Assembly: GCA_028583415.1 (NCBI GenBank) | Contig: CM053271.1 | Location: 88,275,534 to 88,339,533 of the forward strand | Length of the DNA: 64,000 nt | Source: Protea cynaroides | Lineage: Eukaryota; Streptophyta; Magnoliopsida; Proteales; Proteaceae | Direction: 5' to 3' | Shown here: positions 62,101 through 63,203 of the stretch, piece by piece | How the letters are laid out: every line of letters starts with the position of its first letter | How positions within the stretch are numbered: the stretch's first letter is position 1 | Notes under the pieces: generated by a model | Seen by the model: the letters and a program-made list of their open reading frames with translations, nothing else | Database searches by the model: none | Told to the model about the DNA's origin: nothing | Translations under genes and position numbers: made by a program

Positions 62101-63199
62101 ATCCAGGTAGAAAGTTTACATCTGGGTATTGTACCTTCATTGGAGGGAATCTGGTTACTTGACGCAGCAAAAAGCAGAATGTGGTACCTCGTTCTAGTGC
62201 TGAGACTGAGTTTAGAGCTATGGCTCAAGGGATATGTGAGTTATTATGGTTACAGGAATTATTCGAGGATCTGGGTATCTGTACTTCTCAACCTATGAGA
62301 TTATTTTGTGACAATAAAGTTGTAATTAGTATTGCTCACAATCCAGTGCAACATGATAGGACCAAACATGTAGAAATTGATCGTCACTTCATCAAGGAAA
62401 ATTGGATAGTGGACAGATCTGTGTTCCATATGTTCAATCAGGTGATCAAGTGGCTGATATCTTTACTAGAGGACTTCCCGGGAAGATGTTTCATCCATTA
62501 TTGTCCAAGTTGTGCATGACTAATGTATATGCACCAACTTGAGGGGGAGTGTTGAATGTCGTCCTTTAGTAGTTAGTGGCATTAGCGCAATTTCTATGTG
62601 TTTAGTTTAGTTCTTCTATTTCCCTATTCCTTATTGTTATTAAGTAAGGCAGTCTTGTAATTTCTTCTTCTGTCTCTTTATAAATAAGATTTTTTTTTTT
62701 GGGGGGGGCTCATATCTCTCATTCTTTTTTCTGATTCAACATCCATGTATTGTCTTCTTGATGGTTTCTTCTTCCGTTAGATGTAAGAAATCACATTGTT
62801 CTCACTTTCTTACCTAATTTCACGTCTTGGTGCTGTTTTATTCTTGAAGTTGATTAGTAAAATGTGCATTTCCTTGGTAGGTCTGGTTATTTGTTTGTTC
62901 ACAAATATTTAGTAGCTGACATGATTCCTTTTTCTTTTCATGGATGAAATTTTTTATTTTTCATCCTGGCTTCCCAAAATTGTACATGTTTGGTGGATCT
63001 GAAAGATTACCTATGACAGCGGAGAGGTTGAACTATTATGCCTATCAAGTGAGAGTTGGGAAACTATTAACAGTACATCCTTTTCAGCTAAGGTATGTGT
63101 AGAATTGTACAATTGATTGTGCACTTTTAAGTTTTAACTCTTTGCTTACTCGGATGTTTTATTGAAACAGGAAGAGGACAAGTGTCTTTCGCGACACTG
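187..63199 (+). CDS. PDS5: PDS5-type sister chromatid cohesion protein, C-terminal two thirds, 17 exons (partial)
   Basis: PDS5 proteins bind the cohesin ring in the nucleus and regulate its loading, release and acetylation; plant members also act in DNA repair and meiosis. Exons seen: 187-366, 7387-7526, 15546-15672, 19732-19881, 19999-20061, 21515-21651, 33086-33203, 33570-33692, 33822-34024, 34114-34261, 34347-34496, 34593-34679, 38479-38973, 39065-39132, 39209-39260, 63006-63092 and, less surely, 63171-63199. All junction phases agree and no exon has a stop or frameshift. Helical HEAT-like segments (for example IYPFLEKVCLEGTR, IYGLKTLVKRFLPHQG, LHILADIG) are followed by a basic, Ser-rich stretch and a Tudor domain (LVGQRIKLWSPLDKCFYAG, then ITYDSGEVELL). 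Plant PDS5 proteins of this class usually have 1,400-1,600 residues, so the N-terminal part lies upstream. Family assignment is from recognised motifs; the choice between paralogues A and B is open. Confidence 0.93.
367..1828 (+). other. Intron 1, part before the hAT element
   Basis: Non-coding. A short imperfect duplication is visible: GTGCATCCTGTAGATGCAG near 389 recurs as GTGCATTCTGTGGATGCAG near 537. A CT microsatellite lies near 645-661 and a TTTA-rich run near 685-705. I recognise no gene or element in 740-1828. Confidence 0.6.
2396..5537 (-). pseudogene. hAT transposase (BED finger, DUF659, hATC), disrupted, copy 1
   Basis: Read on the minus strand. The BED-type finger at about 5470-5355 shows CNFCG then HHGGGVTRQK. 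An acidic linker follows, then a conserved block at 4956-4588 (MAPSMPFKPRDAGQQRIEES). The catalytic core shows CDG at about 4589 with a stop in place of the next Trp, then VQILTDNAANYKK. The C-terminal dimerisation domain at 3308-3123 includes VLSQT-like ILSQTASSSVCEMNWS with the catalytic Glu. A 236-residue reading frame at 3106-2396 continues past this domain with Asp-rich and Gly-rich tracts. Splice-like sites in the same places as copy 2 (donors near 3799, 3567 and 3410) suggest an intron-bearing transposase gene. Stops and frameshifts make this copy non-functional. Confidence 0.88.
2650..2765 (-). repeat. Trinucleotide tract coding Gly and Asp runs in the transposase tail
   Basis: On the plus strand this reads as CCA/CAC-rich DNA followed by about ten ATC units. 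In the transposase frame it encodes seven Gly and ten Asp residues in a row plus flanking Gly-Ser. Copy 2 has a shorter Asp run, as expected for slippage. Confidence 0.8.
6712..6935. repeat. Subterminal repeat array of hAT copy 1
   Basis: The last ~230 bp of the element hold many direct and inverted copies of a TATCGATAC / CGATACGG type motif. Such subterminal clusters are known transposase-binding regions in hAT elements. A similar array sits at the matching end of copy 2 (61525-61805). The function is inferred from the family. Confidence 0.75.
6957..7170 (+). other. Intron 1 after the hAT element
   Basis: AT-rich non-coding sequence between the hAT target duplication and the next MITE. No feature recognised. 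Confidence 0.5.
7171..7293. mobile_element. hAT-type MITE, CATAGTTGTCAAGGC family (123 bp)
   Basis: The start CATAGTTGTCAAGGC and the end GCCTTGATCACTATG form imperfect inverted repeats. Flanking 8-mers GTAGATAT (7163-7170) and GTAGATAC (7294-7301) match at seven of eight positions. Relatives are at 12229, 13982, 16935, 29312 and 41653. No coding capacity. Confidence 0.85.
7387..7526 (+). CDS. PDS5: PDS5 exon 2
   Basis: Encodes TVINAFPSLLRGSEELFQML and on to AKAGPHVSIKL, a HEAT-like helical pair of PDS5. The acceptor is AATTAG and the donor CTCAG/GTAACT. The exon ends in phase 2, with AG completed by the next exon. Confidence 0.92.
7527..7717 (+). other. Start of intron 2
   Basis: Contains a short TTG microsatellite near 7547-7567, poly-C runs near 7577-7593 and a CTA run near 7680-7697. 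No element recognised. Confidence 0.6.
7718..7780. repeat. (AT)n microsatellite
   Basis: An uninterrupted AT dinucleotide run of about 31 units. Confidence 0.98.
7800..8961 (+). repeat. LTR-like sequence, probably Ty3/gypsy (start not defined)
   Basis: A pyrimidine-rich first part (about 7828-8070) leads to a segment ending GGGTCATTACA at 8961. The same succession, ending GGGGCATTACA, occurs at about 49540-50825, and the two share CCATGCC..CCTA..GGCAAGATTC and other blocks. Plant gypsy LTRs commonly end this way. I could not find the left end or a target duplication. Confidence 0.5.
8614..8861. repeat. 124-bp tandem duplication in the LTR-like sequence
   Basis: CTAACACCACTGGATCGACA at 8614 recurs as CTAACACCATTGGATCGACA at 8738, and the similarity continues through GCATCAGGTGTACTAGAC in both units. 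The spacing of the two units is 124 bp. Confidence 0.9.
8962..9528. other. Repetitive non-coding sequence with two diverged segments
   Basis: The phrase running from TTGCCGG to GAGGGTTTCATTTGAAAAGG at 8970-9055 recurs in altered form at 9180-9290. No protein is recognisable. The stretch at about 9475-9515 resembles one end of the CATAGTTGTC MITE family, without a second end. Confidence 0.45.
9529..10104 (+). pseudogene. Copia RNase H and 3' end, 5'-truncated
   Basis: Shows ILWYLKKAPGRGLLYS, then FSDADWTGS, VVARSNAEFEYRAMA, LWCDNQAAIHMA and EQLADVFTKSL, which is the C-terminal order of Copia polyproteins. A stop follows MWVK at 9814, and a further stop in FTSE* breaks the frame. A purine tract (AACTTGAGGATGAG, 10091-10104) precedes the LTR. 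Everything upstream of RNase H is missing. Confidence 0.9.
10105..10316 (+). repeat. 3' LTR of the truncated Copia element
   Basis: Begins TGTATTGTATATCGC directly after the purine tract and ends TTTACACA at 10316, with a TATA-like CTATATATTG near 10198. The end is chosen from the CA dinucleotide and could shift. The 5' LTR is absent. Confidence 0.7.
10317..12228. other. Intron 2, non-coding with diverged tandem repeats
   Basis: The segment from CAAGTTGGAGCTCCAAAGAG at about 11479 recurs as CAAGTTAGAGCTCCAAACAG at about 11726, and both continue through CCACTGAGTTGT, a diverged duplication of ~245 bp. Related phrases (GGATTGGCCATTGCC) occur near 10965. No protein recognised. Confidence 0.5.
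12229..12525. mobile_element. hAT-type MITE, CATAGTTGTC family (297 bp)
   Basis: Starts CATTGTTGTCAA and ends TTGACAACTATG. Flanking GGTAGAAT (12221-12228) and CGTAGAAT (12526-12533) match at seven of eight bases. It is more than twice as long as its relatives, with extra AT-rich internal sequence. Confidence 0.8.
13116..13551. repeat. 218-bp tandem duplication
   Basis: TGTGATTTGTGT at 13116 recurs at 13334, and nearly the whole unit through ATACCAGAACCTGTTA is repeated with few differences, such as one inserted base in GATAA(T)CAACACATTGTG. Few changes suggest a fairly recent duplication within intron 2. Confidence 0.93.
13982..14137. mobile_element. hAT-type MITE A, CATAGTTGTC family (156 bp)
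   Basis: Perfect 15-bp inverted ends (CATAGTTGTCAAGGC). Target copies TGTGGCAG at 13974-13981 and CGTGGCAG at 14138-14145. It abuts another MITE of a different family. Confidence 0.92.
14146..14345. mobile_element. hAT-type MITE B, GAGATCTCGAG family (200 bp)
   Basis: Starts CAAGGTTTTGAATCTCGG and ends CCGAGATTTAGAGCTATG, an imperfect 18-bp inverted repeat. The 8-mer CGTGGCAG flanks it exactly at 14138-14145 and 14346-14353. Other members are at 24712-25339 and 25846-26030. Confidence 0.9.
14354..15545 (+). other. End of intron 2
   Basis: Holds a TTTA microsatellite at about 14815-14846 and otherwise AT-rich sequence with no recognised element. It ends TTCTTGTAG at 15537-15545, the acceptor of the next exon. 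Confidence 0.6.
15546..15672 (+). CDS. PDS5: PDS5 exon 3
   Basis: Its first base completes the split Arg codon, then DIYPFLEKVCLEGTRVQSKA and on to VFLELCK, one of the best conserved PDS5 blocks. Donor AAG/GTATCC. Confidence 0.95.
15673..16934 (+). other. Intron 3, first part
   Basis: No element recognised. A poly-C and (CA)n run lies near 16326-16351. Confidence 0.5.
16935..17058. mobile_element. hAT-type MITE, CATAGTTGTC family (124 bp)
   Basis: Starts CATAGTTTCCAAGGCG and ends CCTTGACAACTATG. Flanks CTTAGTGT and CTTGCTGT match at six of eight bases, consistent with an older insertion. Confidence 0.78.
17059..18952 (+). repeat. LTR-like sequence, probably gypsy, with an internal insertion
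   Basis: Composition and phrases such as GGTAATGTACTGGATGGGGT, and the end CAGAGCGTTACA at 18952, resemble long plant gypsy LTRs. The segment at about 17700-18530 has a different character and looks inserted, but its ends were not resolved. A poly-A/AAAG tract is at 17260-17308. No coding domain was seen. Confidence 0.4.
17964..18062. repeat. 33-bp tandem triplication
   Basis: Units starting CTTCGTTCAAGG / CTTCATTCAAGG at 17964, 17997 and 18030 are spaced exactly 33 bp apart and share AGGAACCTATAGGAAT. The third unit is less alike at its end. Confidence 0.9.
18953..19731 (+). other. End of intron 3
   Basis: AT-rich non-coding sequence ending TCCATGAACAG before the next exon. No element recognised. 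Confidence 0.55.
19732..19881 (+). CDS. PDS5: PDS5 exon 4
   Basis: Fifty codons: KLVDFLHSGQNIATVLQSLG continuing to EKFFYDSD. Phase 0 on both sides, acceptor AACAG, donor GAT/GTGAGT. The AQYSVSAFE segment is typical of plant PDS5. Confidence 0.94.
19999..20061 (+). CDS. PDS5: PDS5 exon 5
   Basis: Twenty-one codons running from SLDHMHSSDEDSGYSTS to CKLK. Acceptor CTGCAG, donor AAG/GTGAGT. The intron before it is only 117 bp. Confidence 0.9.
20062..20539 (+). other. Intron 5, first part
   Basis: Non-coding AT-rich sequence, no element recognised. Confidence 0.55.
20540..21240 (-). mobile_element. Decayed third hAT relative, tail end only
   Basis: The order of motifs matches the 1829 end of copy 1: TTTCAAAGCATAAAAACACT, a TTTCTTACAT motif, then a minus-strand frame with GYTHTTQDEDHG and MESLSMSSD, matching the transposase tail of copies 1 and 2. 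Many differences and a truncated transposase show it is older. Its true termini were not found. Confidence 0.75.
21241..21514 (+). other. End of intron 5
   Basis: Starts with an ACC run at 21238-21256, then a short segment rich in AAATGGC and GAAAT motifs that may be another MITE. It ends CGATCTGCAG before the next exon. Confidence 0.45.
21515..21651 (+). CDS. PDS5: PDS5 exon 6
   Basis: Begins IYGLKTLVKRFLPHQGTLAR and runs to DIADRTIP. The final AG joins T of the next exon, 11.4 kb away, to make Ser. Donor CCAAG/GTATGT. Confidence 0.95.
21652..21945 (+). other. Start of intron 6
   Basis: Non-coding sequence before the Copia LTR region. No element recognised. Confidence 0.5.
21946..22318 (+). 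repeat. Copia 5' LTR (left end approximate)
   Basis: The right end is clear: ATTCAACA at 22311-22318 is followed at once by CGGTATCAGAGCAAGG, a primer-binding site matching initiator Met tRNA except its first base. The left end is tentatively TGTTATGAATAAC at 21946; a shorter LTR is possible. Confidence 0.55.
22319..23520 (+). pseudogene. Copia gag remnant, sense strand
   Basis: A primer-binding site and leader are followed by Gag: MSDTTIASTVPKGFSG at 22664, the NNYLMWS motif, then at 22927 MDPNIARGYLLLDSIASIWK and a zinc knuckle CELCGKERHTKN*CWKLHG at 23449-23506. The frame holds several stops. Sense Copia sequence ends abruptly about 23520 and antisense Copia starts at once. Confidence 0.85.
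24712..25339. mobile_element. hAT-type MITE, GAGATCTCGAG family, long form (628 bp)
   Basis: Starts CATGGTTCAAAATCTCGGCG and ends CTCGAGTTTCGAGCTATG, with inverted terminal similarity. Flanks CGATCAGC and CGATCCAC agree at six of eight bases. It sits within the antisense Copia pol and holds internal AT-rich sequence absent from the short members. Confidence 0.75.
25846..26030. mobile_element. hAT-type MITE, GAGATCTCGAG family (185 bp)
   Basis: Starts CAGTGTTCCAAATCTTGG and ends CCGAGATTTAAAACCTTG. A perfect 8-bp duplication CCTTGGCA at 25838-25845 and 26031-26038 proves insertion into the antisense Copia integrase region. Confidence 0.94.
26686..28980 (-). mobile_element. L1-type LINE, antisense, internally deleted
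   Basis: A 16-bp T run at 26686-26701 is the minus-strand poly-A tail. Upstream on that strand lie the zinc-binding C-terminal domain of LINE RT (YHIWFERNLRRW; the shadow of GGLGL near 27890) and an endonuclease domain (TMGDFNVVRYADE at 28060-28020, WNIRGLN-like start near 28410). Most of the RT domain between about 27900 and 27950 is missing. AACCATCAAC at 26666-26675 and 28981-28990 is a likely target duplication; removing the insert restores the Copia protease region. Confidence 0.85.
28991..30238 (-). pseudogene. Copia gag and protease remnant, antisense
   Basis: Minus strand: gag from 30238 (SNYLMWS, FAIGSRGLSGYI), then INSMDPSIFKGYILLDTAAM, EQAYAMVSFEDG (29730), a zinc knuckle CDYYGKEHHTRDKCWKLHG (29590-29530), a MITE, then the protease motif WIINSSATDHMTG (about 29095-29055), where family members have DSGATDHMTG; the catalytic Asp is Asn here. 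It is continuous with the pol remnant at 23530-26665 once the LINE is removed. The LTR and gag start are missing. Confidence 0.85.
29312..29468. mobile_element. hAT-type MITE, CATAGTTGTC family (157 bp)
   Basis: CATAGTTGTCAAGGCGCC at the left and GCCTTGACAACTATG at the right form a perfect 15-bp inverted repeat. It splits the antisense Copia gag. Flanking 8-mers ATGGTGAG and AGCCTTGG do not match, so no target duplication is preserved. Confidence 0.88.
30239..30697. other. Intron 6, unclassified
   Basis: No recognisable domain. The Copia gag similarity stops at about 30238 without an LTR. Confidence 0.5.
30698..30798. mobile_element. MITE fragment, CATAGTTGTC family
   Basis: Begins CATAGTTGTCTAGGCGTTGCC and continues with GCCT-rich sequence typical of the family, but no matching right end follows. 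AAGGCGTC and GCCTTGTCACC phrases at 31297-31340 might be the other half of a split element. Confidence 0.5.
30799..31491. other. Intron 6, unclassified
   Basis: A purine-rich stretch at about 30900-30975 (GGAGG, GAAGAGGAGG) and no recognised element. Confidence 0.45.
31492..31883 (-). repeat. Solo LTR, TGTTAGCGTT family, antisense
   Basis: On the minus strand it starts TGTTAGCGTTCGCGATATGG and ends ATTGCAAATTGTTACA. A sense member with the same start, the same CTGTGG.GGCTGTGGG block and the same AGGAAA..CCTAA block is at 49001-49333. No coding sequence adjoins it. Confidence 0.75.
31884..33085 (+). other. End of intron 6
   Basis: AT-rich non-coding sequence with a poly-A run at 32149-32163 and no recognised element. 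Ends TATTTGCAG before the next exon. Confidence 0.6.
33086..33203 (+). CDS. PDS5: PDS5 exon 7
   Basis: T completes Ser, then ENDKAYIRLAAAKSLLKLAR and RWDFHISPQIFHLAVLKAR. The IRLAAAK and RRWDFHISP blocks are PDS5 signatures. Donor AGG/GTATGT. Confidence 0.95.
33204..33569 (+). other. Intron 7
   Basis: A plain 366-bp AT-rich intron with a T run near 33509-33525; ends ACATTTTAG. Confidence 0.8.
33570..33692 (+). CDS. PDS5: PDS5 exon 8
   Basis: Forty-one codons: DPSSHVRRLFLDKVHKLLKE, then HAIPSRYACAFALSASDC and LEN. The IPSRYACAF block is diagnostic for plant PDS5. Donor AAT/GTGAGA. Confidence 0.96.
33822..34024 (+). CDS. PDS5: PDS5 exon 9
   Basis: SLKYMVEFVKEYGVEARIHQ, then YPEYVVVYLIHVLAHNLEFP and NEEIYAQFF. 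The YLIHVLAH helix is conserved. Ends with AG of a split Ser codon; donor CAG/GTGTCA. Confidence 0.95.
34114..34261 (+). CDS. PDS5: PDS5 exon 10
   Basis: PLAVMLQTLVNASFIDG, then SYIQNIFHAVKKAEDAVDV and FKTS. Acceptor TTTGTAG, donor TCT/GTAAGT. The intron before it is 89 bp. Confidence 0.95.
34347..34496 (+). CDS. PDS5: PDS5 exon 11 (ends at a GC donor)
   Basis: Fifty codons: KLHILADIGMLIIKALSHKT, GRIFLPSSFYKTSSD and SNRQE. The donor is CAGGAG/GCAAGT, a GC-AG intron; no GT donor near it keeps the frame. Confidence 0.93.
34593..34679 (+). CDS. PDS5: PDS5 exon 12
   Basis: Twenty-nine codons: VNLNYLTGLHLDENFIGRLL and HISESYIAR. Acceptor TTTACAG, donor CGG/GTACCT. Matches the end of the helical region before the basic tail. 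Confidence 0.9.
34680..34960 (+). other. Start of intron 12
   Basis: Non-coding; no element recognised before the microsatellites. Confidence 0.5.
34961..35152. repeat. Compound ATC and TTA/TTG microsatellite
   Basis: About ten ATC units at 34962-34993, then after a short break an imperfect run of TTA and TTG triplets at 35040-35152. Reading frames across it are runs of Ile or Tyr and are not genes. Confidence 0.95.
35258..35354 (-). mobile_element. Au SINE fragment, antisense (97 bp)
   Basis: Contains GTGCATGAGGCTCCCG, GGGGTCTGGGGAGGG and GTACGCAGCCTTACCCC, reverse complements of well-known Au SINE 3' blocks. The flanks 35235-35257 and 35355-35377 are a 23-bp duplication with one mismatch (TTTTCTTAATTAA then C or G, then AAACTTCAA), which proves retroposition. 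The 5' tRNA-derived half is missing. Confidence 0.88.
35854..36229 (-). mobile_element. 5'-truncated LINE tail, antisense (376 bp)
   Basis: A T run with AATGAATAATTATATTGACA at the left end resembles the tail of the LINE at 26686, and TTTCAAACCATATATGGTAC near its right end matches that LINE's zinc-binding region. A 9-bp duplication TGCCATTTC flanks it at 35845-35853 and 36230-36238. Confidence 0.9.
37000..37310 (-). pseudogene. Ty3/gypsy integrase remnant, antisense
   Basis: The minus strand reads ISEWKWEHIANDFVT, IDRLTKLAHS, ERLAQMYMDEIVSVHGVPVS and IVFDHDLRF in two close frames. These are the gypsy integrase core; the family has WEHI.MDFVTGLP, DRLTKSAHF and IVSDRDPRF. Frameshifts and stops are present, and the first catalytic Asp reads as NDF. 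Confidence 0.88.
37311..38478. other. End of intron 12 with a diverged repeat pair
   Basis: A segment at about 37650-37990 with CCCAAATTTTGTGGACAGGTAG and GGACTGT recurs in diverged form at about 38050-38340 with GCTGAAATTTTATGGAATAGGTAG and GGGACTGCCTAGAGGGTGCATG. Each includes a GTGGCA(A/G) motif after GCCA. The end TTTATTCAG (38470-38478) is the acceptor. Confidence 0.5.
38479..38973 (+). CDS. PDS5: PDS5 exon 13, basic Ser-rich linker
   Basis: A 165-codon exon, the largest here. Starts PPSSLAKHGRNFHGDNMRVD, has a basic stretch IRSKTKKAKKNTS and a Ser/Glu-rich end CSSSEENDRE. Plant PDS5 has a similar low-complexity, Lys/Ser-rich linker between the helical region and the Tudor domain, probably with nuclear-localisation and phosphorylation sites (inference). 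Donor AAG/GTATGA. Confidence 0.9.
39065..39132 (+). CDS. PDS5: PDS5 exon 14, Tudor domain start
   Basis: EGGDRNEELVGQRIKLWSPL DK, matching the first strands of the PDS5 Tudor domain (LVG.RIK.W.P.D). Ends in phase 2 at AAATG/GTGAGT. A space is inserted only for display. Confidence 0.92.
39209..39260 (+). CDS. PDS5: PDS5 exon 15, Tudor domain middle
   Basis: Completes Cys, then FYAGTVSGFDSWNNNHK. The FY.G.V..FD...K.H pattern is the central Tudor strand pair. Donor AAG/GTAATT begins the 23.7-kb intron. Confidence 0.92.
39261..39655 (+). other. Start of the 23.7-kb intron 15
   Basis: A T-rich run followed by 13 G at 39339-39351, then sequence with no recognised element up to the gypsy LTR. Confidence 0.5.
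40431..40658. repeat. Three 76-bp tandem repeats in the gypsy LTR
   Basis: Units start GTTGTCCCTTGCGCCT (40431), GTTGCCCCTTGAGCCT (40507) and GTTGCTTCTTGCGCCT (40583), spaced exactly 76 bp, each with GGAGGTGCA or GAAGGTGCA and a CAATT block. Confidence 0.95.
40905..40930 (+). promoter_or_regulatory. Putative LTR promoter TATA box
   Basis: CTATAAATACCCC at 40913-40925 lies in GC-rich context about 170 bp before the gag start. The position fits an LTR promoter; activity is not shown. Confidence 0.5.
41653..41803. mobile_element. hAT-type MITE, CATAGTTGTC family (151 bp)
   Basis: Perfect inverted ends CATAGTTGTCAAGGCG and CGCCTTGACAACTATG, with a perfect 8-bp duplication GTCACCGG at 41645-41652 and 41804-41811. 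Its removal rejoins the gag reading FSVSP to VTVD. Confidence 0.97.
42775..44486. mobile_element. PIF/Harbinger-like element (1,712 bp)
   Basis: Its ends are a 25-bp perfect inverted repeat beginning GGCTGTGTTTGGTATCATTT. A TTA duplication flanks it (42772-42774 and 44487-44489), typical of PIF/Harbinger. Taking it out rejoins the gag frame as PIFDLNLANSVF. No transposase is recognisable, so it is non-autonomous. It carries a gypsy RT fragment at 42899-43140. Confidence 0.9.
42899..43140 (+). pseudogene. Ty3/gypsy reverse transcriptase fragment inside the Harbinger-like element
   Basis: Reads ITVRERFSILTVDELLDELY then GAWLFSKLDLRSSYH and, after a stop, IRVQEANIHKTE, the start of the gypsy RT palm (family: PIPTVDELLDELxGAxxFSKLDLRSGYHQIR). 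Nothing else of this retrotransposon is present, so it is a captured or inserted piece. Confidence 0.88.
45527..45634. repeat. Three 36-bp tandem repeats
   Basis: Units at 45527, 45563 and 45599 share GGCTTTNTGGTGCCGG followed by CCT and GAACAAT. They encode a 12-residue repeat (AFWCRPCKQSES-like) in one open frame, probably by chance. They follow the gag coiled coil. Confidence 0.95.
45860..46265. repeat. Five 76-bp tandem repeats
   Basis: The marker GATGGGCC occurs at 46001, 46077, 46153 and 46229, exactly 76 bp apart, in a unit with TTCTATGAACCATTCAAGT and GGCGGACT; an older, diverged unit is at about 45933. On the minus strand they lie just downstream of the gypsy integrase, where Tat elements often have 3' tandem repeats. 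Confidence 0.92.
46570..47790 (-). pseudogene. Ty3/gypsy integrase remnant, antisense, Tat/Athila-like
   Basis: Minus strand order: spacer with LSWYDSIYDYLKAGTLLDDR (47760-47700), MPLLRCFRNYEAEQVMKEVH and EGLYGSHQRGRPLFQKILRQ GYHWP, zinc-binding CEKCQLF, then LITDNDTQFTN and YDEFQIEHRKTS, PQVNGQTKVTNHTILQGLDK, and LAFGIEAIIPV. This is the gypsy H2C2 finger and integrase core with the Asp and QxNGQxE-like block, where the Glu reads as Lys. Stops and gaps show decay. It faces the sense gag at 41094-45500. Confidence 0.88.
47791..49000. other. Intron 15, unclassified
   Basis: AT-rich non-coding sequence. At about 48685-48820 there is a short segment of GTCGAAAC, GGTTTCGACC and GGTTGAAACC phrases that resembles the segment at 63925-64000 and may be a MITE; ends not resolved. 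Confidence 0.45.
49001..49333 (+). repeat. LTR of the TGTTAGCGTT family, sense
   Basis: Starts TGTTAGCGTTAGCAATATGC and ends AACTGCAACA. It is followed by TGATATCAGATCTGG, a degraded primer-binding site (expected TGGTATCAGAGC), so it is a 5' LTR stub of a Copia-type element. An antisense member is at 31492-31883. Confidence 0.72.
49540..50825 (+). repeat. LTR-like sequence, same family as 7800-8961, with a LINE tail inside
   Basis: A pyrimidine-rich first part leads to a final part ending GGGGCATTACA at 50825, as in the copy at 8961. The left border is uncertain. A LINE tail interrupts it at about 50182-50557. Confidence 0.5.
50182..50557 (-). mobile_element. LINE tail fragment, antisense
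   Basis: A T run at 50182-50191 followed by GGGTGAATGAATGAATATAT, then TTCAAACCATATGTGGTAGA at 50515-50534, match the LINE pieces at 26686 and 35854. I found no clear target duplication. Confidence 0.78.
50826..52365. other. Intron 15, unclassified
   Basis: No recognised domain. 51220-51550 is more GC-rich, with open frames on both strands that show no known motif. Confidence 0.4.
52366..52555 (+). repeat. Copia 5' LTR (190 bp)
   Basis: TGTTGAATGTC to GATTCAACA, with a TATA-like TTATAAAT at 52493-52500. Directly followed by the primer-binding site. Confidence 0.95.
52556..52572 (+). promoter_or_regulatory. Primer-binding site of the Copia element
   Basis: TGGTATTAGAGCTAACC is complementary to the 3' end of initiator Met tRNA (TGGTATCAGAGC) with one change. 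Confidence 0.9.
53249..56825 (+). pseudogene. Copia gag-pol, first part, with stops
   Basis: Gag from MASELTSAGSDFYKMENLTI (53249): the LDSGNYLMWS motif, then DKWNAENSLVMQFLINSMQ and zinc knuckle CEHCGKPWHSEDACWKLHG (53986-54042). Protease WIIDSGATTHMTGN (54329) is intact. Pre-integrase LQWWHQRLGHPSF and FCEACILAKQIRS; integrase VHSNVWGP, where the first catalytic Asp is Asn, then SDNGREYMD and QNGMAERKN. RT starts with LYKLKQLPRAWFGRF and IVYVDDIVITSSD (56587) and is cut at 56825 by the hAT insertion. Many stops and frameshifts. Confidence 0.92.
57400..60420 (-). pseudogene. hAT transposase (BED finger, DUF659, hATC), disrupted, copy 2
   Basis: Minus strand from 60420: a BED finger ANKDNGWLYCTKIND, CNFCGIEHHGGGVTRQKQHM, a stop after FAYV, then VEVSRVMAKHLAEGKAIGQQ (60249). 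Conserved core 59950-59270 includes VTIMCDGWSGPTRLS, intact where copy 1 has a stop, and VQIVTDNTANYKK. More core at 59136-58816; dimerisation domain 58250-58080 with RRIAIQILSQTASSIGCERN W, including the catalytic Glu. A long tail to about 57549 has short Asp and Gly runs, then a stop (CAA to TAA) where copy 1 reads on. Each copy has private breaks. Confidence 0.9.
61525..61805. repeat. Subterminal repeat array of hAT copy 2
   Basis: Numerous GATAC, TATCGA and CGATACG motifs in both directions within the last 300 bp, matching the array of copy 1 at 6712-6935. Confidence 0.75.
61833..62549 (+). pseudogene. Copia RT end, RNase H and 3' end
   Basis: Continues the Copia polyprotein after the hAT: MEKYQRLVGKLIYLAYTRPD, RILLYLKSAPRRGILLSS, YTDADWAGN, TSGYCTFIGGNLVT and a stop, VPRSSAETEFRAMAQGICEL, LFCDNKVVISIAHNP, KHVEIDRHFIKE, then a purine tract before the LTR. 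Confidence 0.93.
62550..62741 (+). repeat. Copia 3' LTR (192 bp)
   Basis: TGTTGAATGTC to GATTCAACA. TTATAAAT at 62678-62685 is followed by a T/G homopolymer run (62690-62708) absent from the 5' LTR. Confidence 0.95.
62742..63005 (+). other. End of intron 15
   Basis: Unique-looking AT-rich sequence with a T/C-rich tract, ending GATCTGAAAG at 63005 as the acceptor of the next Tudor exon. Confidence 0.6.
63006..63092 (+). CDS. PDS5: PDS5 exon 16, Tudor domain end
   Basis: Twenty-nine codons: ITYDSGEVELLCLSSESWET then INSTSFSAK. The (K)xxYDxGxxExLxLxxExWE pattern is the last part of the PDS5 Tudor domain. Phase 0 on both sides fits exon 15 exactly. Donor AAG/GTATGT. Confidence 0.93.
63171..63199 (+). 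CDS. PDS5: PDS5 exon 17 (tentative)
   Basis: After a 78-bp intron ending GAAACAG, EEDKCLSRHW can be read, with a donor-like CACTG/GTGAGT. Without splicing there the frame ends at TGA right after Trp (63201-63203). Whether this is the protein end or another splice site cannot be decided from the sequence. Confidence 0.6.
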
Positions 63200-63203
63200 G
63201 TGA

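Larger units (their letters stand above)
52366..62741 (+). mobile_element. Copia retrotransposon, both LTRs, split by a hAT element
   Basis: 5' LTR 52366-52555 and 3' LTR 62550-62741 both start TGTTGAATGTC and end GATTCAACA. A primer-binding site (TGGTATTAGAGCTAACC) follows the first and a purine tract (TTGAGGGGGAG, 62539-62549) precedes the second. Between them gag, protease, integrase, RT and RNase H appear in Copia order. Without the nested 4,999-bp hAT and its duplication the element is about 5.37 kb. The LTRs differ at many sites, so the insertion is old. The flanks TATCC and TCCAT do not form a clean duplication. Confidence 0.95.
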
